From: Culex pipiens pallens
Taxonomy: Eukaryota > Arthropoda > Insecta > Diptera > Culicidae
DNA: 64,000 bases
Direction of reading: 5' to 3'
NCBI RefSeq assembly: GCF_016801865.2
Contig: NC_068938.1
Coordinates: 65,342,421-65,406,420 of the forward strand
Every line of letters starts with the position of its first letter. Within the stretch, counting starts at the first letter, position 1. The notes below the pieces were generated by a model. It saw only the letters and a program-made list of their open reading frames with translations. It was not told the origin of the DNA and ran no database searches. The position numbers were made by a program, and so were the translations under genes. This document shows positions 42,741 through 54,769 of this stretch, piece by piece.

Positions 42741-43876
42741 TACTTTTTTCAAGTCATTATAAAAAAAATCAATGCTATTGTATCTTTTTTCTTTTAATTC
42801 CCTAGGCAAAACATTTTGACCCAGGACGGTATAGAAATTCTAAGCAAATTCTAAGCACGAAAAGTGAAAATTTCAAATTTCATACTAGGGATTCGTAATC
42901 GGGCTGTAGTGGACGAATTTGGATGCTTCAAATTGCAAGAGGTGTTTTTTTTTGTCCTTTATCTGACCACCATAAAATTTTCCTTTGGGGGTTAAACCGG
43001 TTCCGGTACAATCCGGATTGTTTAACGTATTTGTTCCGAAACAGTATTTTTGGTCGAAAAATGTCAGTAAAAAAGATGAAATCAACATTTTATAAAAATA
43101 GTTGTTTATAAACTAATGTTTGATGAGTTTAACTTAAAATTTAAATTTTAACCAATTTTTAATATAAACTTACTAAACAAAGATATCAGAAGTTCATAGT
43201 TGTCAAAAACTGGATAGAGGTACTTGTATTTGACACAGAAACAACATTTCTAACTATTTTTGTAGTTTTCCAGAATAAGTTTTTTTTTCAAATCCATTGA
43301 CAGGATCTTAAAGAGGACATTCTGCCGCGTCGATTGATGTATAAAACTTGGTACTTTAGTCGAATTTTATGTACTTTTACATCACAAAAAGTTTCCGTAC
43401 GGGGAGGGTACGGACAAATATTTGACTCACTGTACATTTAAAAGATTATCAAAATCTGTTTTGATTTCAGATTAAAAAATGCTATTTAATTTAATAGTAC
43501 TTTTTTTTTAATTATTATTATATTATATTTCATCTCTAAAAATCGAATGGTTGAGAAAATTCTTTACTGCTTTTTTTTGAACATTTTTTTATCCATTCTT
43601 TTGTTGCTGAGTACAGGTCACGAAAAAATATAAGAAGAGTGTATTTTGTGTGACAATTTGAAGGAAAAGCCTTGATCTTTAAATTTAGAACTGTATTCAC
43701 TGTGTTGTTGTTTTCGTACCATTTGAAATGAGATCCATAATTTCCAAGATATAACAATCACAAAAAAATCCTAGTTTTAATTTTATGCAAAACTATAGAG
43801 CTAAAAAAGTAGAAATCCAGCTGCATGTATCAGGGCGGTAAAATAAATGTTGCATTATTTTATGCAATTTTATGTA

Positions 43877-44822
43877 GGGGAGAGTGGGGAGACTTGATCC
43901 CCTTTTTTTGTATCGCACATAACTCTGTCAATTTCTTACATAACTATGATCTTTTTGCATGAATTGAAAGCTTAAACATTCAACTATGTTTGGCTGATAA
44001 GGGTATTTCATCAGATAAACTCTTCGAATAATGCCAAGCGTTTTAAAAAAATATTTTAAACCGGCCTTTTCAAAATGTTGGGGGTAATTTGATCCCCCTT
44101 TCAACAATTTGAAGAAATCTTAAGCAAAATTTTCCTTATTTATCCAAACTTTTAATTTTCTATAAGATACAGCAATTTCAAATTAAACCTGTACGTTTGT
44201 GTTCAAAATATAACAAGTTTAGCGTGTAAAATATTTAAAAACTTAAAATTTTCTTTTTTAGACCGAAATTGAGCATGTTTACAAAAGCTGGTAAATTTTG
44301 TTTACAAAACTTTTGAAAAATGGTTCAAACTGCAGTTAGTTATGTACAACTATACTAAAGGAAACTATGTACGAAAACCCACCCAAATTATTTAATTTTG
44401 AGGCTGATTCCAGTGACTGTAAAAATGCAGGGATCAAGTCTCCCTAAACGCACTTTTTTAAACAATTGATTGTAAAAATAGTATGACGTTAAATTTAACG
44501 TCAAATGCGTAAGGGTTTTGGAGTTGATATGTTTATCAAACAATTCATGTATAAAAAATATTTTTTTGAATAATTTTTGAGTGTTTTCTATACTTATCAA
44601 AACAAAGAAAAAAGATCCCTTGGAAGTTTTTTGCAGCACTTCTTCGAAAAATGTGTGTAACTCAATTTAAACATTTTTTATTTTTTTTCTTTGTATTCTA
44701 CAATGAGTTTTAGTCAATTTCGCACAACTTTCTAGAACAAAGCTAATTGTTTTACCCACATGCTGACGAGATACAGGCTTGGGATCAAATCTCCCCGGGG
44801 ATCAAGTCTCCCCACTCTCCCC
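43877..44822. mobile_element. MITE family K, copy 2 (946 bp)
   Basis: Same ends and TA flanks (43875-43876, 44823-44824) as copy 1, in the same orientation and within the same hAT element. Body identity is high by eye, with scattered substitutions. Confidence 0.9.
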
Positions 44823-44924
44823 TAATTTTACACCCTGAAATATGTAGCCCATCAGTATGGGAAACCTACTTGACCGAATTGTCAAGCATATATATGCGTT
44901 TATCCTTTAGCTTTTCATCGGTCT

Positions 44925-45100
44925 GATGGCCAAGTGGGCTAAGGCGCCAGTCCTTACTATTGGTGTTGGGTTTGAATCTCGGCGGTTGCAACTAATTTTT
45001 TGTGTTTGCAAATATTGTACATGCAGTGTGTAGTATTATGTGTTTATTTTGACAAAGGTGATGTGCATGCTTTTGCATGCGATTTTACCATCGGATTTTT
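44925..45100 (+). mobile_element. tRNA-derived SINE inside the hAT element
   Basis: A-box-like 'tggccaagtgggctaaggcg' (44928-44947) and B-box-like 'gggtttgaatctc' (44968-44980) give a Leu/Ser-like tRNA head. The tail ends 'gcatgcttttgcatgcgattttaccatcgg', shared with the inverted pair at 39779-40300. Confidence 0.75.
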
Positions 45101-46981
45101 TGCTGTGTAATATTTGAGCAAAGAAAGGTCGAATTTACAATATTCAAAATATGAAACATATTTTTTTTCAACATTTTGTATGTTTTAAATAAATGGCAGC
45201 TGGCAAAAAAAGCAAAGCAATCCACTTTAACGACCCCCGGGTCTTTTGTGGTCTCTGTTGCAAGTTTCTGCTCATTTCTAGACGTCCGAAGGTTATGTGT
45301 GGTGAGTCACCCAGTGGCAGCAGGCACAATTCACAAATTTGAAACGAATATTTGTAGAAAAAATATTCTAAAACCGTACACTTTATTTCAATTTTTTAAA
45401 ATTTCTTAACATGTGCAAATTATTTTTTTATCACTCAATATGTTTTGAACATTTTCTGATTGGTCAAAAACAATTCGCCCGTAATTCACTGCACTTTAAA
45501 TATGGTATTATTTTTTTGCTTCAAATCTGTTTGTAATTTTTTTTCTCTCAAATATTATGTTTAAATGTCCACCATTACGGGGTTTGTCTCCCGGTACCCC
45601 CTTAGAGTGCTCGTGGTACCCCTAGGGGTACATGTACCCCAGGTTGAGAACCGCTGTTTTAGAGGACATAAAATGCCAACTTTTTAAACAATACTGATTT
45701 TTTCAAAAAATCGAAATTTTGGTCGCAAAAATTTTTTAACTTCATTTTTCGATGTAAAATTGAATTTGCAATCAAAAAGTACTTTAGTGAAATTTTGATA
45801 AAGTGCATCGTTTTCAAGTTATAGCCATTTTTATGTAACTTTTTTCAAAATAGTCGCCGTTTTTCATTTTTTTAAATTAGTGCAGATGTTTGCCCACTTT
45901 TGGAAAAAAATATTTTTTAAAAGCTGAGAAAATTCTCTATATTTTGCTTCTTTGGACTTTGTTGATACGACCTTTAGTTGCTGAGATATTGCAATGCAAA
46001 GGGCGTAATATTGAATGTTTGGCCTTTTTGAAATGTTAGTCTTGATTTGAAAATTTTGAAAATATTGTTTTCGAAAAGATCGGAAAATTTCACGAATGTT
46101 TCATATTTTAACATTGAAAATCGGACCATTAGTTGCTGAGATATCGACATTGAAAAATGGTGGGCTGTTTGGGTGAGACTTAGAAAACATCATTTTTCCT
46201 GTTTTTAAACCTTTGCATTGCAATATCTCAGCAACTAAAGGTCGTATCAACAAAGTCCGAAGAAGCAAAACATAGAGAATTTTCTCAGCTTTTCAAAAAT
46301 ATTTTTTTCAAAAGTGGGCAAACATGTGCACTAATTTAAAAAAATGAAAAACTGCGACTATTTTGAAAAAAGTTACATAAAAATGGCTATAACTTGAAAA
46401 CGATGCACTTTATCAAAATTTCACTGAAGTACTTTTTGATTGCAAATTCAATTTAAAACATCGAAAAATGAAGTTAAAAAATTTTTGCGACCAAAATTTC
46501 GATTTTTTGAAAAATTTGTATTGTTTAAAAAATTCATAACTCGGTCAAAGATTTTTTGCACAACCTGGAAATTTCTGAAAAGTTGGCATTTTATGTCCTC
46601 TAAAATATATCAAAAAATAAAAAAAAATTAAAATAGTGATTTTTTGTAAATCAAGTTTTAGTGATAAAAAGTTAAATAAAAAAATCACCAAATTTTTTTT
46701 ACCGTGTATTTTTTTTTTCCAGTGTAGTCCGTATCCATACCTACAACTTTGCCGAAGACACCAAATCGATCAAAAAATTCCTTCAAAAGATACAGATTTT
46801 TGAATTTTCACATATCATTTTTGTATGGACAGCTGCCAAATTTGTATGGAAAATTATATGGACAAAGTAATGATGCAAAATGGCTTCTTTGGGCATACCG
46901 AAGGCACCAAAAAAGTTTCAGGCGGATTAAAAAATACAAAAATTAAAATTCTAAAAAAAGACCGATTTCGTAGAGAATTGC

Positions 46982-47245
46982 TCAAGAATAAAATGTTTTG
47001 TGACAATTATTGATATAATGTAACGAGCAAGCTGCGTGGCTCGGTCATGACTCTTCAAAAAAGTATTTCAATTACCAATCCAAGGATGTGTTGCATGATT
47101 GATCGGGACACCATTTTCATCCAAATTGACTTCCAAAAGCACATAAATACCACTTGAGTGGTCATAACTTGAGACAGGATTGCAAGATCTTCAAGCCTTT
47201 AGACTCTTTTAAAAGGTGGAATTTTAGTCTATTTCATGCCACTTA
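46982..47245. other. Spacer, no feature
   Basis: Short AT-rich spacer between foldback A and MITE B copy 2. Some phrases (aataccacttgagtggtcataactt) resemble the tandem unit in repeat F. Confidence 0.4.
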
Positions 47246-48173
47246 GGGGAAATATACCCTTTCTAATCAAACACCTATATTCGTCATATGAAGAGTTTGA
47301 TGCTCGATTAAAGCTCCAAAAATACTATTTAGGCTATAAACTTACCAGCAACAGCACCGCCTCAAGCAAGCACGCAAATTTATGCCATTTACTGGCCAAA
47401 AAGATCAAATTTAATGCATTTTTGATCATAATTTCTATTTTGCGAGACCATTTCTCATCATTTTGTAGGCACACACATCCACACGCAAGATTAGAGCTTA
47501 ACTGCTTAACGAAAGTCGCCATCAATATCTTTTCACTTGCGCTAACGATTTCAAAGCGCTTAAGATATAAAATTGCTTCCAACTACCGGCAACATGTTCT
47601 TTTGCACATTAGTTAGTCACTCACCTGAAAAATAATCCCGAAACATGTAAATAATTAGCAAGCCCCATAAAAAAAACAAACGGGGCAAGTCTTTTGACGT
47701 TTGAACCCATTCCAATCGAAGGCTGAAGAAACCCAAGCGAGAAGCGAAGGCAAATAAAGAACAAAGGGTGGCCACCAACACCACCACGGCGCCTGTTGGA
47801 GTGAGCCAGAGCCAGGAAAATTTATCTATAAACGCTACTTTTCGTGAGTGTTCGCTTAAAATTTCATCAATTTTGGCAGCACTAAGCAGGCCCAAAAGAG
47901 CGCTGGAAGAAAAAAAGAACTAAGCTGAAAATAGGAAAATGGGCGTGGCCCAATGAACTTGACTGATTAGAATGCATTTGGGATTTTTTTTTTTAAATGC
48001 TTGTAAAAGGAATAGCATAACTTTTAATAAAGTGAAAATAAACAGAAATGTTCACAACAAGTTGCTATACTCGTTGGTGTACTTGGTTTTAGAAAATTTC
48101 AAGGAACAATCCAGATTATCCAGCATCATACAAACACGACCGCTTATTAGGCTTAAAATGGGTATATTTCCCC
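47246..48173. mobile_element. TA-flanked MITE family B, copy 2 (empty-site reference)
   Basis: The ends GGGGAAATATACCC and GGGTATATTTCCCC are flanked by TA (47244-47245, 48174-48175). It aligns with 17597-18721 along its length and lacks the SINE, giving the pre-insertion state at 'ggcccaatg'. Confidence 0.9.
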
Positions 48174-49296
48174 TAACATTCGGATATATGTATACAGCAA
48201 TTCCATTTGAATAGAGCCTAAACCGAAAAAAAAGTTCTCCGAACGGGCTCAACTTTTTTCGGGGGTTCCTGGACCAACATAATTAGAAACGTATTTTTTT
48301 GTTTGGCCATTAGGGTAACCTACTTCGTGCTAGGGTGGTTCGAAAAATGCAAAAACCACTTGTTTTCAAAAAATCATATCTCCACGCCATTTCATCCGAT
48401 TTTAGCTGTCTTAGAGGCAAAAGAAAGGTGATTTGTTTGGCTATTTGATAAAAATAGTAAAAATAGCTTTTATTTTTTTTAGCTTTTAGCTGAACATTTG
48501 AAAAAGTCGAATGAAAACTTAAAATGACGTTTTGACCGTGTCTGGACCAAAGAGCCTATGGCTGAAAATATTTTTATCGGATTCCTCAGAACAGAAAATT
48601 TTACATAACATATCAAAAAATTGACGATGTCGAATTGTGCGTTTCTGAGATATGATTTTTTTTAAATAGGAACTGAGTTTTTCGACGCGCCACACGCAAA
48701 AACAGAAAAATGACGAAAACCAGAAAAAAAACAACTTTTTTCACTAAAGCTAAATTTTCGTAATTGAAAGACTCAACTTTTGATACCTAAACATGTACAG
48801 GTCATCGCTGAAATTTTAAAGTTATCGCAGTTTTAGTGAAAAAAGTTGTTTTTTTTGGCGCGTTGAAAAACTCAGTTTTTATTTTCAAAAAATCATAACT
48901 CGGAAACGTACGGTAAACAACGGTAAACAAATAAAAAATATAATATAAACATTTAAATAACAAGCCATAATCTCAACATTTGAATTCAAAAAGTGTCTTA
49001 AAATGCATTTTACACTGGTTCAGTTGATTTGTAATCATTAGCTTTAAAAAAAAGTTAAGATTTGACGGAAACAAAAATTTTAGCGAAAAAAAACTTTGCC
49101 GTGCTAAACATCGAAAATTTCAAAAAATCAAATGATTTTTAAAGCAACCCAAACATGCTAAAAATAATTCTAAATGCAGGGTAATGCATTTTAAATTGAT
49201 TTCAGCTGATTGCACTTAAATTTCCATTGAAATTTTGAAGTTTTTTTTTCCCTGATTTTTGGGCCAACTTTTTGGGGGGATGACAAAAACTTTAAA
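48174..49296. other. Repeat J relative (48290-48740), otherwise AT-rich
   Basis: The minus-strand relative of 40310-40830 occupies about 48290-48740. The rest is AT-rich sequence with a worn copy of similar phrases (gcgcgttgaaaaactcagtttttattttcaaaaaatcata). No gene. Confidence 0.5.
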
Positions 49297-50657
49297 TTTT
49301 TAGTTTTTAGTTTTTAGTTTTTAGTTTTTAGTTTTTAGTTTTTAGTTTTTAGTTTTTAGTTTTTAGTTTTTAGTTTTTAGTTTTTAGTTTTTAGTTTTTA
49401 GTTTTTAGTTTTTAGTTTTTAGTTTTTAGTTTTTAGTTTTTATTTTTTAGTTTTTAGTTTTTAGTTTTTAGTTTTTAGTTTTTAGTTTTTAGTTTTTAGT
49501 TTTTAGTTTTTAGTTTTTAGTTTTTAGTTTTTAGTTTTTAGTTTTTAGTTTTTAGTTTTTAGTTTTTAGTTTTTAGTTTTTAGTTTTTAGTTTTTAGTTT
49601 TTAGTTTTTAGTTTTTAGTTTTTAGTTTTTAGTTTTTAGTTTTTAGTTTTTAGTTTTCAGTTTTTAGTTTTCAGTTTTTAGTTTTTAGTTTTTAGTTTTT
49701 AGTTTTTAGTTTTTAGTTTTTAGTTTTAAGTTTTTAGTTTTTAGTTTTTAGTTTTTAGTTTTTAGTTTTTAGTTTTTAGTTTTTAGTTTTTAGTTTTTAG
49801 TTTTTAGTTTTTAGTTTTTAGTTTTTAGTTTTTAGTTTTTAGTTTTTAGATTTTAGTTTTTAGTTTTTAGTTTTTAGTTTTTAGTTTTTAGTTTTTAGTT
49901 TTTAGTTTTTAGTTTTTAGTTTTTAGTTTTTAGTTTTTAGTTTTTAGTTTTTAGTTTTTAGTTTTTAGTTTTTAGTTTTCAGTTTTTAGTTTTTAGTTTT
50001 TAGTTTTTAGTTTTTAGTTTTTAGTTTTTAGTTTTTAGTTTTTAGTTTTTAGTTTTTAGTTTTTAGTTTTTAGTTTTTAGTTTTTAGTTTTTAGGTTTTA
50101 GTTTTTAGTTTTTAGTTTTTAGTTTTTAGTTTTTAGATTTTAGTTTTTAGTTTTTAGTTTTTAGTTTTTAGTTTTTAGTTTTTAGTTTTTAGTTTTTAGT
50201 TTTTAGTTTTTAGTTTTTAGTTTTTAGTTTTTAGTTTTTAGTTTTTAGTTTTTAGTTTTTAGTTTTTTGTTTTTAGTTTTTAGTTTTTAGTTTTTAGTTT
50301 TTAGTTTTTAGTTTTTAGTTTTTAGTTTTTAGTTTTTAGTTTTTAGTTTTTAGTTTTTAGTTTTTAGTTTTTAGTTTTTAGTTTTTAGTTTTTAGTTTTT
50401 AGTTTTTAGTTTTTAGTTTTTAGTTTTTAGTTTTTAGTTTTTAGTTTTTAGTTTTTAGTTTTTAGTTTTTAGTTTTTAGTTTTTAGTTTTTAGTTTTTAG
50501 TTTTTAGTTTTTAGTTTTTAGTTTTTAGTTTTTAGTTTTTAGTTTTTAGTTTTTAGTTTTTAGTTTTTAGTTTTTAGTTTTTAGTTTTTAGTTTTTAGTT
50601 TTTAGTTTTTAGTTTTTAGTTTTTAGTTTTTAGTTTTTAGTTTTTAGTTTTTTTTTA
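49297..50657 (+). repeat. (TTTTTAG)n array, about 1.36 kb
   Basis: About 190 head-to-tail copies of a 7-base unit TTTTTAG, with only about ten variant units visible (single changes such as cagttttt, gattttag, ggttttag, ttttttg). Homogeneity over this length points to recent expansion by slippage or unequal exchange. A few more units (50808-50825) follow the SINE at 50658-50807, so the SINE landed inside the array. Confidence 0.95.
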
Positions 50658-50807
50658 AACTTCATCATTCCGGTACGAGAATCGAACTCACGACCTCTGG
50701 ATTGGAAATCCAGCACGCCGCTAGTCGAAACCCATTCCCTACCGGTCAGTATTCCCAGTGAGCAGATTTACTCTTTGAAGGGATCTGACTTGCCGAGCCA
50801 GACAGTT
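50658..50807 (-). mobile_element. tRNA-related SINE in the (TTTTTAG)n array
   Basis: On the minus strand there is a tRNA-like region with a strong anticodon-arm-like hairpin (CTGGATTTCCAATCCAG, complement of 50695-50711) and B box GAGTTCGATTCTC (complement of 50681-50693), then an A-rich end against the T run at 50650-50657. The longer upstream part has no complete acceptor stem. SINE rather than tRNA gene. Confidence 0.65.
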
Positions 50808-50825
50808 TAGTTTTTAGTTTTTAGT

Positions 50826-52484
50826 AAATAAATATTTTACTTGAAAATGTGACCCACTTCAAATATGTACCCTTTCATTAAGATTCTTTCTTCCCCTTTT
50901 ATGTTCCTTTTTCAACTAGCGCTTTCAAAATCCATAACTGTAAGCTTTAGTCTGTTCCCCTGTTTGCACTTCGAACCATCCCCGCACGACAAGTTGATAA
51001 GGCTTTTCATATTGGAAAATGGAGCCTCCATTCCAGCTTCTTTCCACTCAAATTCCGCTCCCCTGAGATCTCTTGTATACTGCTACTTATTTGTCAATAT
51101 CAACAATCATGACCCAACGGGACAACGGGTCGTCAATGATGATGATGATGATGATGATGATGACGGTGGCTGCTCATTTCGGGATAAAAGTAAACAAAGT
51201 GTTTTCCCTTGCTCTTAACTTTTCGATCACCGTGACCGAGATTTGGTACCTCAAACGAAAAGCACTGAGAAAGGGGATATGAATTTCCGGCGCGCGGATA
51301 AGCGGATTTTTCCGAGCTCCGCCGGAAACGAAGTATAGAATCAATCAGTGGAGCTTTTTCCGTTGAAAGAACGGATTACAAAACAGCAATTTCTGTTTAC
51401 AGAAATAATGCTTTCCTCCCAGGAGGTCGTCTTCGGTTCGCTCCGGTGAAGATCTTGTTTGGACAAAAAAACAGGTACACAGAGGGGGGTACGAGAACGG
51501 GGGTGGAGTGAGTGACGAAGGTACCTTTCATCTTGGGAGCATATTTCGTTGGGGAAAATTTAATCTCCAAATTGCATTTCATTAAGATGATTTTTCGATA
51601 AGCGGAAGAAAAGGGGGGCAAACTCGAAGAAAAGCTCCATAAAAAGCTGAAAAGATTAAGTAAGGGCGTACTCATCTTCTCGAAATCTGGGGAAAAGCAT
51701 GGTGTAATGGCCCCGCTGAGAAGCTCCCATGTACTCGATTACGTACCTTAGTAATGGTAAAGCTATCGGCATAAAGCACAGATTTTAGTGGAAAATATTC
51801 TGCCCGCGTGCACATGAGAGCTTCGGGGAGTTTACTCTTCACTTTTCATGAGCGGATAAAAGCTGCAGGAGTTGAAATCTGTACCAATTTAAAATAATTT
51901 TTCAACTTTTATTTCTACGTTAGCGAAATCAATTTGTTCAATTTTCCATAAAGTCAAGCACTATAGAAGGTGGGAAATATCCCACCATCCAACTATACCT
52001 GAATAAAAAAAAAAAACACCGGAAAACAACTCGCGAATTCTATAAAAATTGCTTGGAGCTTCGGGGGGAGCTTTTGCTCTCATGATTGCTTCATGCCCTG
52101 CCATATGGAGTGGAATGCACCTTTTTTTTGCGCCCCCTTATTTCCGGTGGATGTGCTCCATGAGTTGAAAATGCAGTCTAACTACATTCTTTAGGGACCA
52201 TGATGCTGCCGATGATGATGATGTTGCTTATGAGCATGAGACGGTGATTCTACTGTTTTTTTGTACTTTCTGTGCAATGAACTGAACGTTATATATTATA
52301 AAACGAATATTGGATGAAATCAAGTGAATACACGCTAGTTCGGAGGCTTGATTTTTGTGTGCTCAAGAAGGGCACGGAAAAGGTATTGATTTTTGAATGG
52401 TTAAACAAACATTAAATTTGCAAACAATAACGGAAAAATCTGTATTTAATGGCGTTCAGATTTGTTCGCGCGTTTCATCAATTT
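50826..52484. other. Mostly single-copy-looking sequence, no gene recognised
   Basis: More GC-balanced than its surroundings and not repeated elsewhere in the window. A (GAT)n microsatellite of about nine units lies at 51136-51163. Short frames here have no recognisable domain and no supporting splice context. Could be host intron or flank. Confidence 0.4.
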
Positions 52485-52655
52485 ATGGCGTTCTCGATTG
52501 CAAGATTCCTACTCGAAATTAGGTGTTCAAAGGCTTGATTGTTGAGGCAATTGCAAACCTCTTTTTACACCTAAGCTTCCATCCACCCCGGGATTCGAAC
52601 TGACGACCTTTGGATTGTGAGTTCAACTGCCTGCCAGCGACTCCACAGAGACAGG
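52485..52655 (-). mobile_element. tRNA-derived SINE, family S1, copy 2
   Basis: Matches 34085-34275 over the tRNA-like head ('ccccgggattcgaactgacgacctttg', 52585-52611 complement) and body. Confidence 0.75.
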
Positions 52656-53153
52656 AAATTTTTTTTATCGAAAATGACTTTTTCCGAGAATGATTATCGT
52701 TTTTAAGATATAGACAATTTAAGGGTGAAATTAGATTTTATTTAATCAGGTCTAACAGTTCGAAAAAGCTAAAATAGTTATGCTTGGCACTTTGAAATGT
52801 TGAGCTTAATTTAAAAATTTGATTTTTTCTTCATTGAAAGGATAATAAAATTGTCCTACATTTTTATTTTTTTGCATTGGAAATTGAACTAATAGTTTCC
52901 AAAATATCGTCAGTTGTAAAAGAGAACTTATTATGTGACACTGCGAAAAATACATACTAAGGTCGAGTTACCGAATGCTGCTTGCTAACTGGACTGATCG
53001 AAAAATGACGAGAGGAAAGTCAATTCACTACATTTTCCTAACAAAAAAAAATATATGTATTTTTTAGATGTTTTTTTTCCTTTTTTTATTTTAATTCCAA
53101 AAGTGCTTTTCTATAATAAAATAATAAAAAAAACATTTGTCGACAATTTCAGC
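52656..53153. other. AT-rich, no feature
   Basis: No gene, TIR or tRNA-like module seen. Confidence 0.4.
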
Positions 53154-53541
53154 CTGAAATAGTAGTTTATGTAACAAGTTGCGAAAAGAGGATTTTTTCA
53201 GCACGAGTCGTACATCCAACGAGGTTCACCGATTTGGATAAATACGACGAGTGATGAAAAAATAAAGTTTTGCAACGAGTTCCATACAACGTTTTTTGCA
53301 ATTCCGAAAACACCCTTTGAACAGAATTATAGGACAAATGTCCATGTATTGAGTCAATGAATCGTTTAATTCAAAAAAATGTTGAAAAGTATAACTTTTC
53401 GAAACAAGTGCTGTAAAGTAGAACTTTTCAGCATTTGTTTTCAAAAGGGTTACTATTCGATTCTGTTATTTTTGGTACAGAAAAGTAGGCTGTTTCGTCG
53501 TTCAAGAATGACGGGAAAAGTAATTAGTTTCACGACGGAAT
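53154..53541. repeat. Dispersed repeat D, copy 2
   Basis: Matches 21069-21505 with the same hairpin and 'acttttcagca' blocks. Slightly shorter through small deletions. Confidence 0.75.
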
Positions 53542-53646
53542 TACCATATGCTTGATATTTTCCAAATATCACAATTATTCACAAATTCATGGCTTACATC
53601 AGTGTTTCTCAACCTTTTGTGTTCCATTCCTCAATTGGCTGATTTA

Positions 53647-54411
53647 GGGGAGAGTGGGGAGACTTGATCCCCTTTTTTTGTATCGCACATAACTCTGTCA
53701 ATTTCTCACAAAACAATAAACTTTTTGCATGAATTGAAAGCTTAAACAATCATCTATGTTTGGCTAATAAGGGTATTTCATCAGATGAACTCTTCGAATC
53801 ATGCAAAGCGTTTTAAAAAAATATTTTAAACCGGCATTTTCAAAATGTTGGAGGTAATTTGATCCCTCTTTCAACATTTTGAAGAAATCTCAACAAAATG
53901 TTTCTTATTCATCCTAAATTTTAATTTTCTATAAGTTACAGCAATTTCACATAAAACCTGTACGTTTGTGTTCAAAATATAACAAGTTTAGCATGCAAAA
54001 TATTTAAAAACTTAAAATATTATTTTTTAGACCAAAATTAAGCATGTTTACAAAAGCTGGAAATTTTTGTTTACAAAACTTTTGAAAAAAGGTTCTAACT
54101 GCAGTAAGTTATGTACAACTATACTAAAGGAAACTATGTATGAAAACCCAGCCCAATTAATTAATCTTGAGGCTGATTCCAGTGACTGTAAAAATGCAGG
54201 GATCAAGTCTCCCTAAACGCACTTTTTTAAACAATTGATTGTAAAAATAGTATGACGATAAATTTAACATCAAATGCGTAAGGGTTTTGGAGTTGATAAG
54301 TTTATCAAACAATTCATGTATAAAAAATATTTTTGTGAATAATTTTTGAGTGTTTTCTATACATATCAAAACAAAGAAAAAAAGATCTCTTGGAAGTTTT
54401 TTGCAGCTCGT
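53647..54411. mobile_element. MITE family K, copy 3, interrupted
   Basis: The left end GGGGAGAGTGGGGAGACTTG is preceded by TA, and it follows copies 1 and 2 closely until 'gcagctcgttt', where it is broken by a TTAA-starting sequence at 54412. The missing right 180 bases do not occur in the rest of the window. Confidence 0.85.
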
Positions 54412-54769
54412 TTAACACTCCTCCGTCCAAGGCATCCCATACTTACACGAACGACCAAGGCGGAAAAAAAGTTGGAACGCTAACTTCAACTCGCTGGTTC
54501 TCAACCAAAACTCAACCAATCTGGATGATTCCTTTTTCCAGAGATTTGTACGGATCTCCAGATGAGCCTAGAACTTTGCAGATCTCGATTTGATCAATCC
54601 TCTAATTACTACGACTAAATTAGTCGGAGCAACTTTTTTTCCGCGTGTATTTCCGAAAAGCGATTCAAGCGGGAACATTTTTGCTACGCTGCAAAAATAA
54701 AATAACTTTGCTAAAATGTTAGCAAAACCCATAAAATTATATATAAAAATTTCCGTTATGATCTCAGAA

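Larger units (their letters stand above)
41206..45656. mobile_element. hAT-like non-autonomous transposon, 4451 bp, TSD TTTTAGAG
   Basis: The ends CAGCGGTTCTCAACCT (41206-41221) and its complement (45643-45656, 'ggttgagaaccgctg' region) are the terminal motif of many hAT/Charlie-type elements. The 8-bp duplication TTTTAGAG sits at 41198-41205 and 45657-45664. The subterminal regions are rich in 'gtacccct' blocks on both sides. No transposase ORF remains. The interior contains a direct duplication (41380-41695), two MITE K copies and a SINE. Confidence 0.9.
40861..46962. mobile_element. Foldback family A, complete copy, split by a hAT-like element
   Basis: Left arm = 40861-41205 plus 45665-46020; centre about 46020-46200; right arm about 46200-46962, the reverse complement of the left arm with scattered differences. 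Removing the hAT element gives an inverted-repeat element of about 1.65 kb with arms of about 700-750 bp. Outer ends lie around 'cggtc...attcg' (40850-40865) and 'gaccgatttcgtagagaattg' (46960-46981). No coding capacity; partial relatives at 919-1215, 14235-15340 and 56395-57622. Confidence 0.8.

Noticed and set aside
48519..48734. Minus-strand frame rich in Phe/Cys that looks membrane-like
   Set aside because: It lies within dispersed repeat J and reflects T-rich repeat sequence.
49297..50657. (TTTTTAG)n as telomeric repeat
   Set aside because: Mosquitoes lack short telomerase-type repeats of this form, the array is interstitial, and the unit matches neither TTAGG nor a known telomere unit of insects.
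51136..51163. (GAT)n as part of a coding Asp/Met repeat
   Set aside because: Surrounding frames are short and without support; an ordinary microsatellite is the simpler reading.
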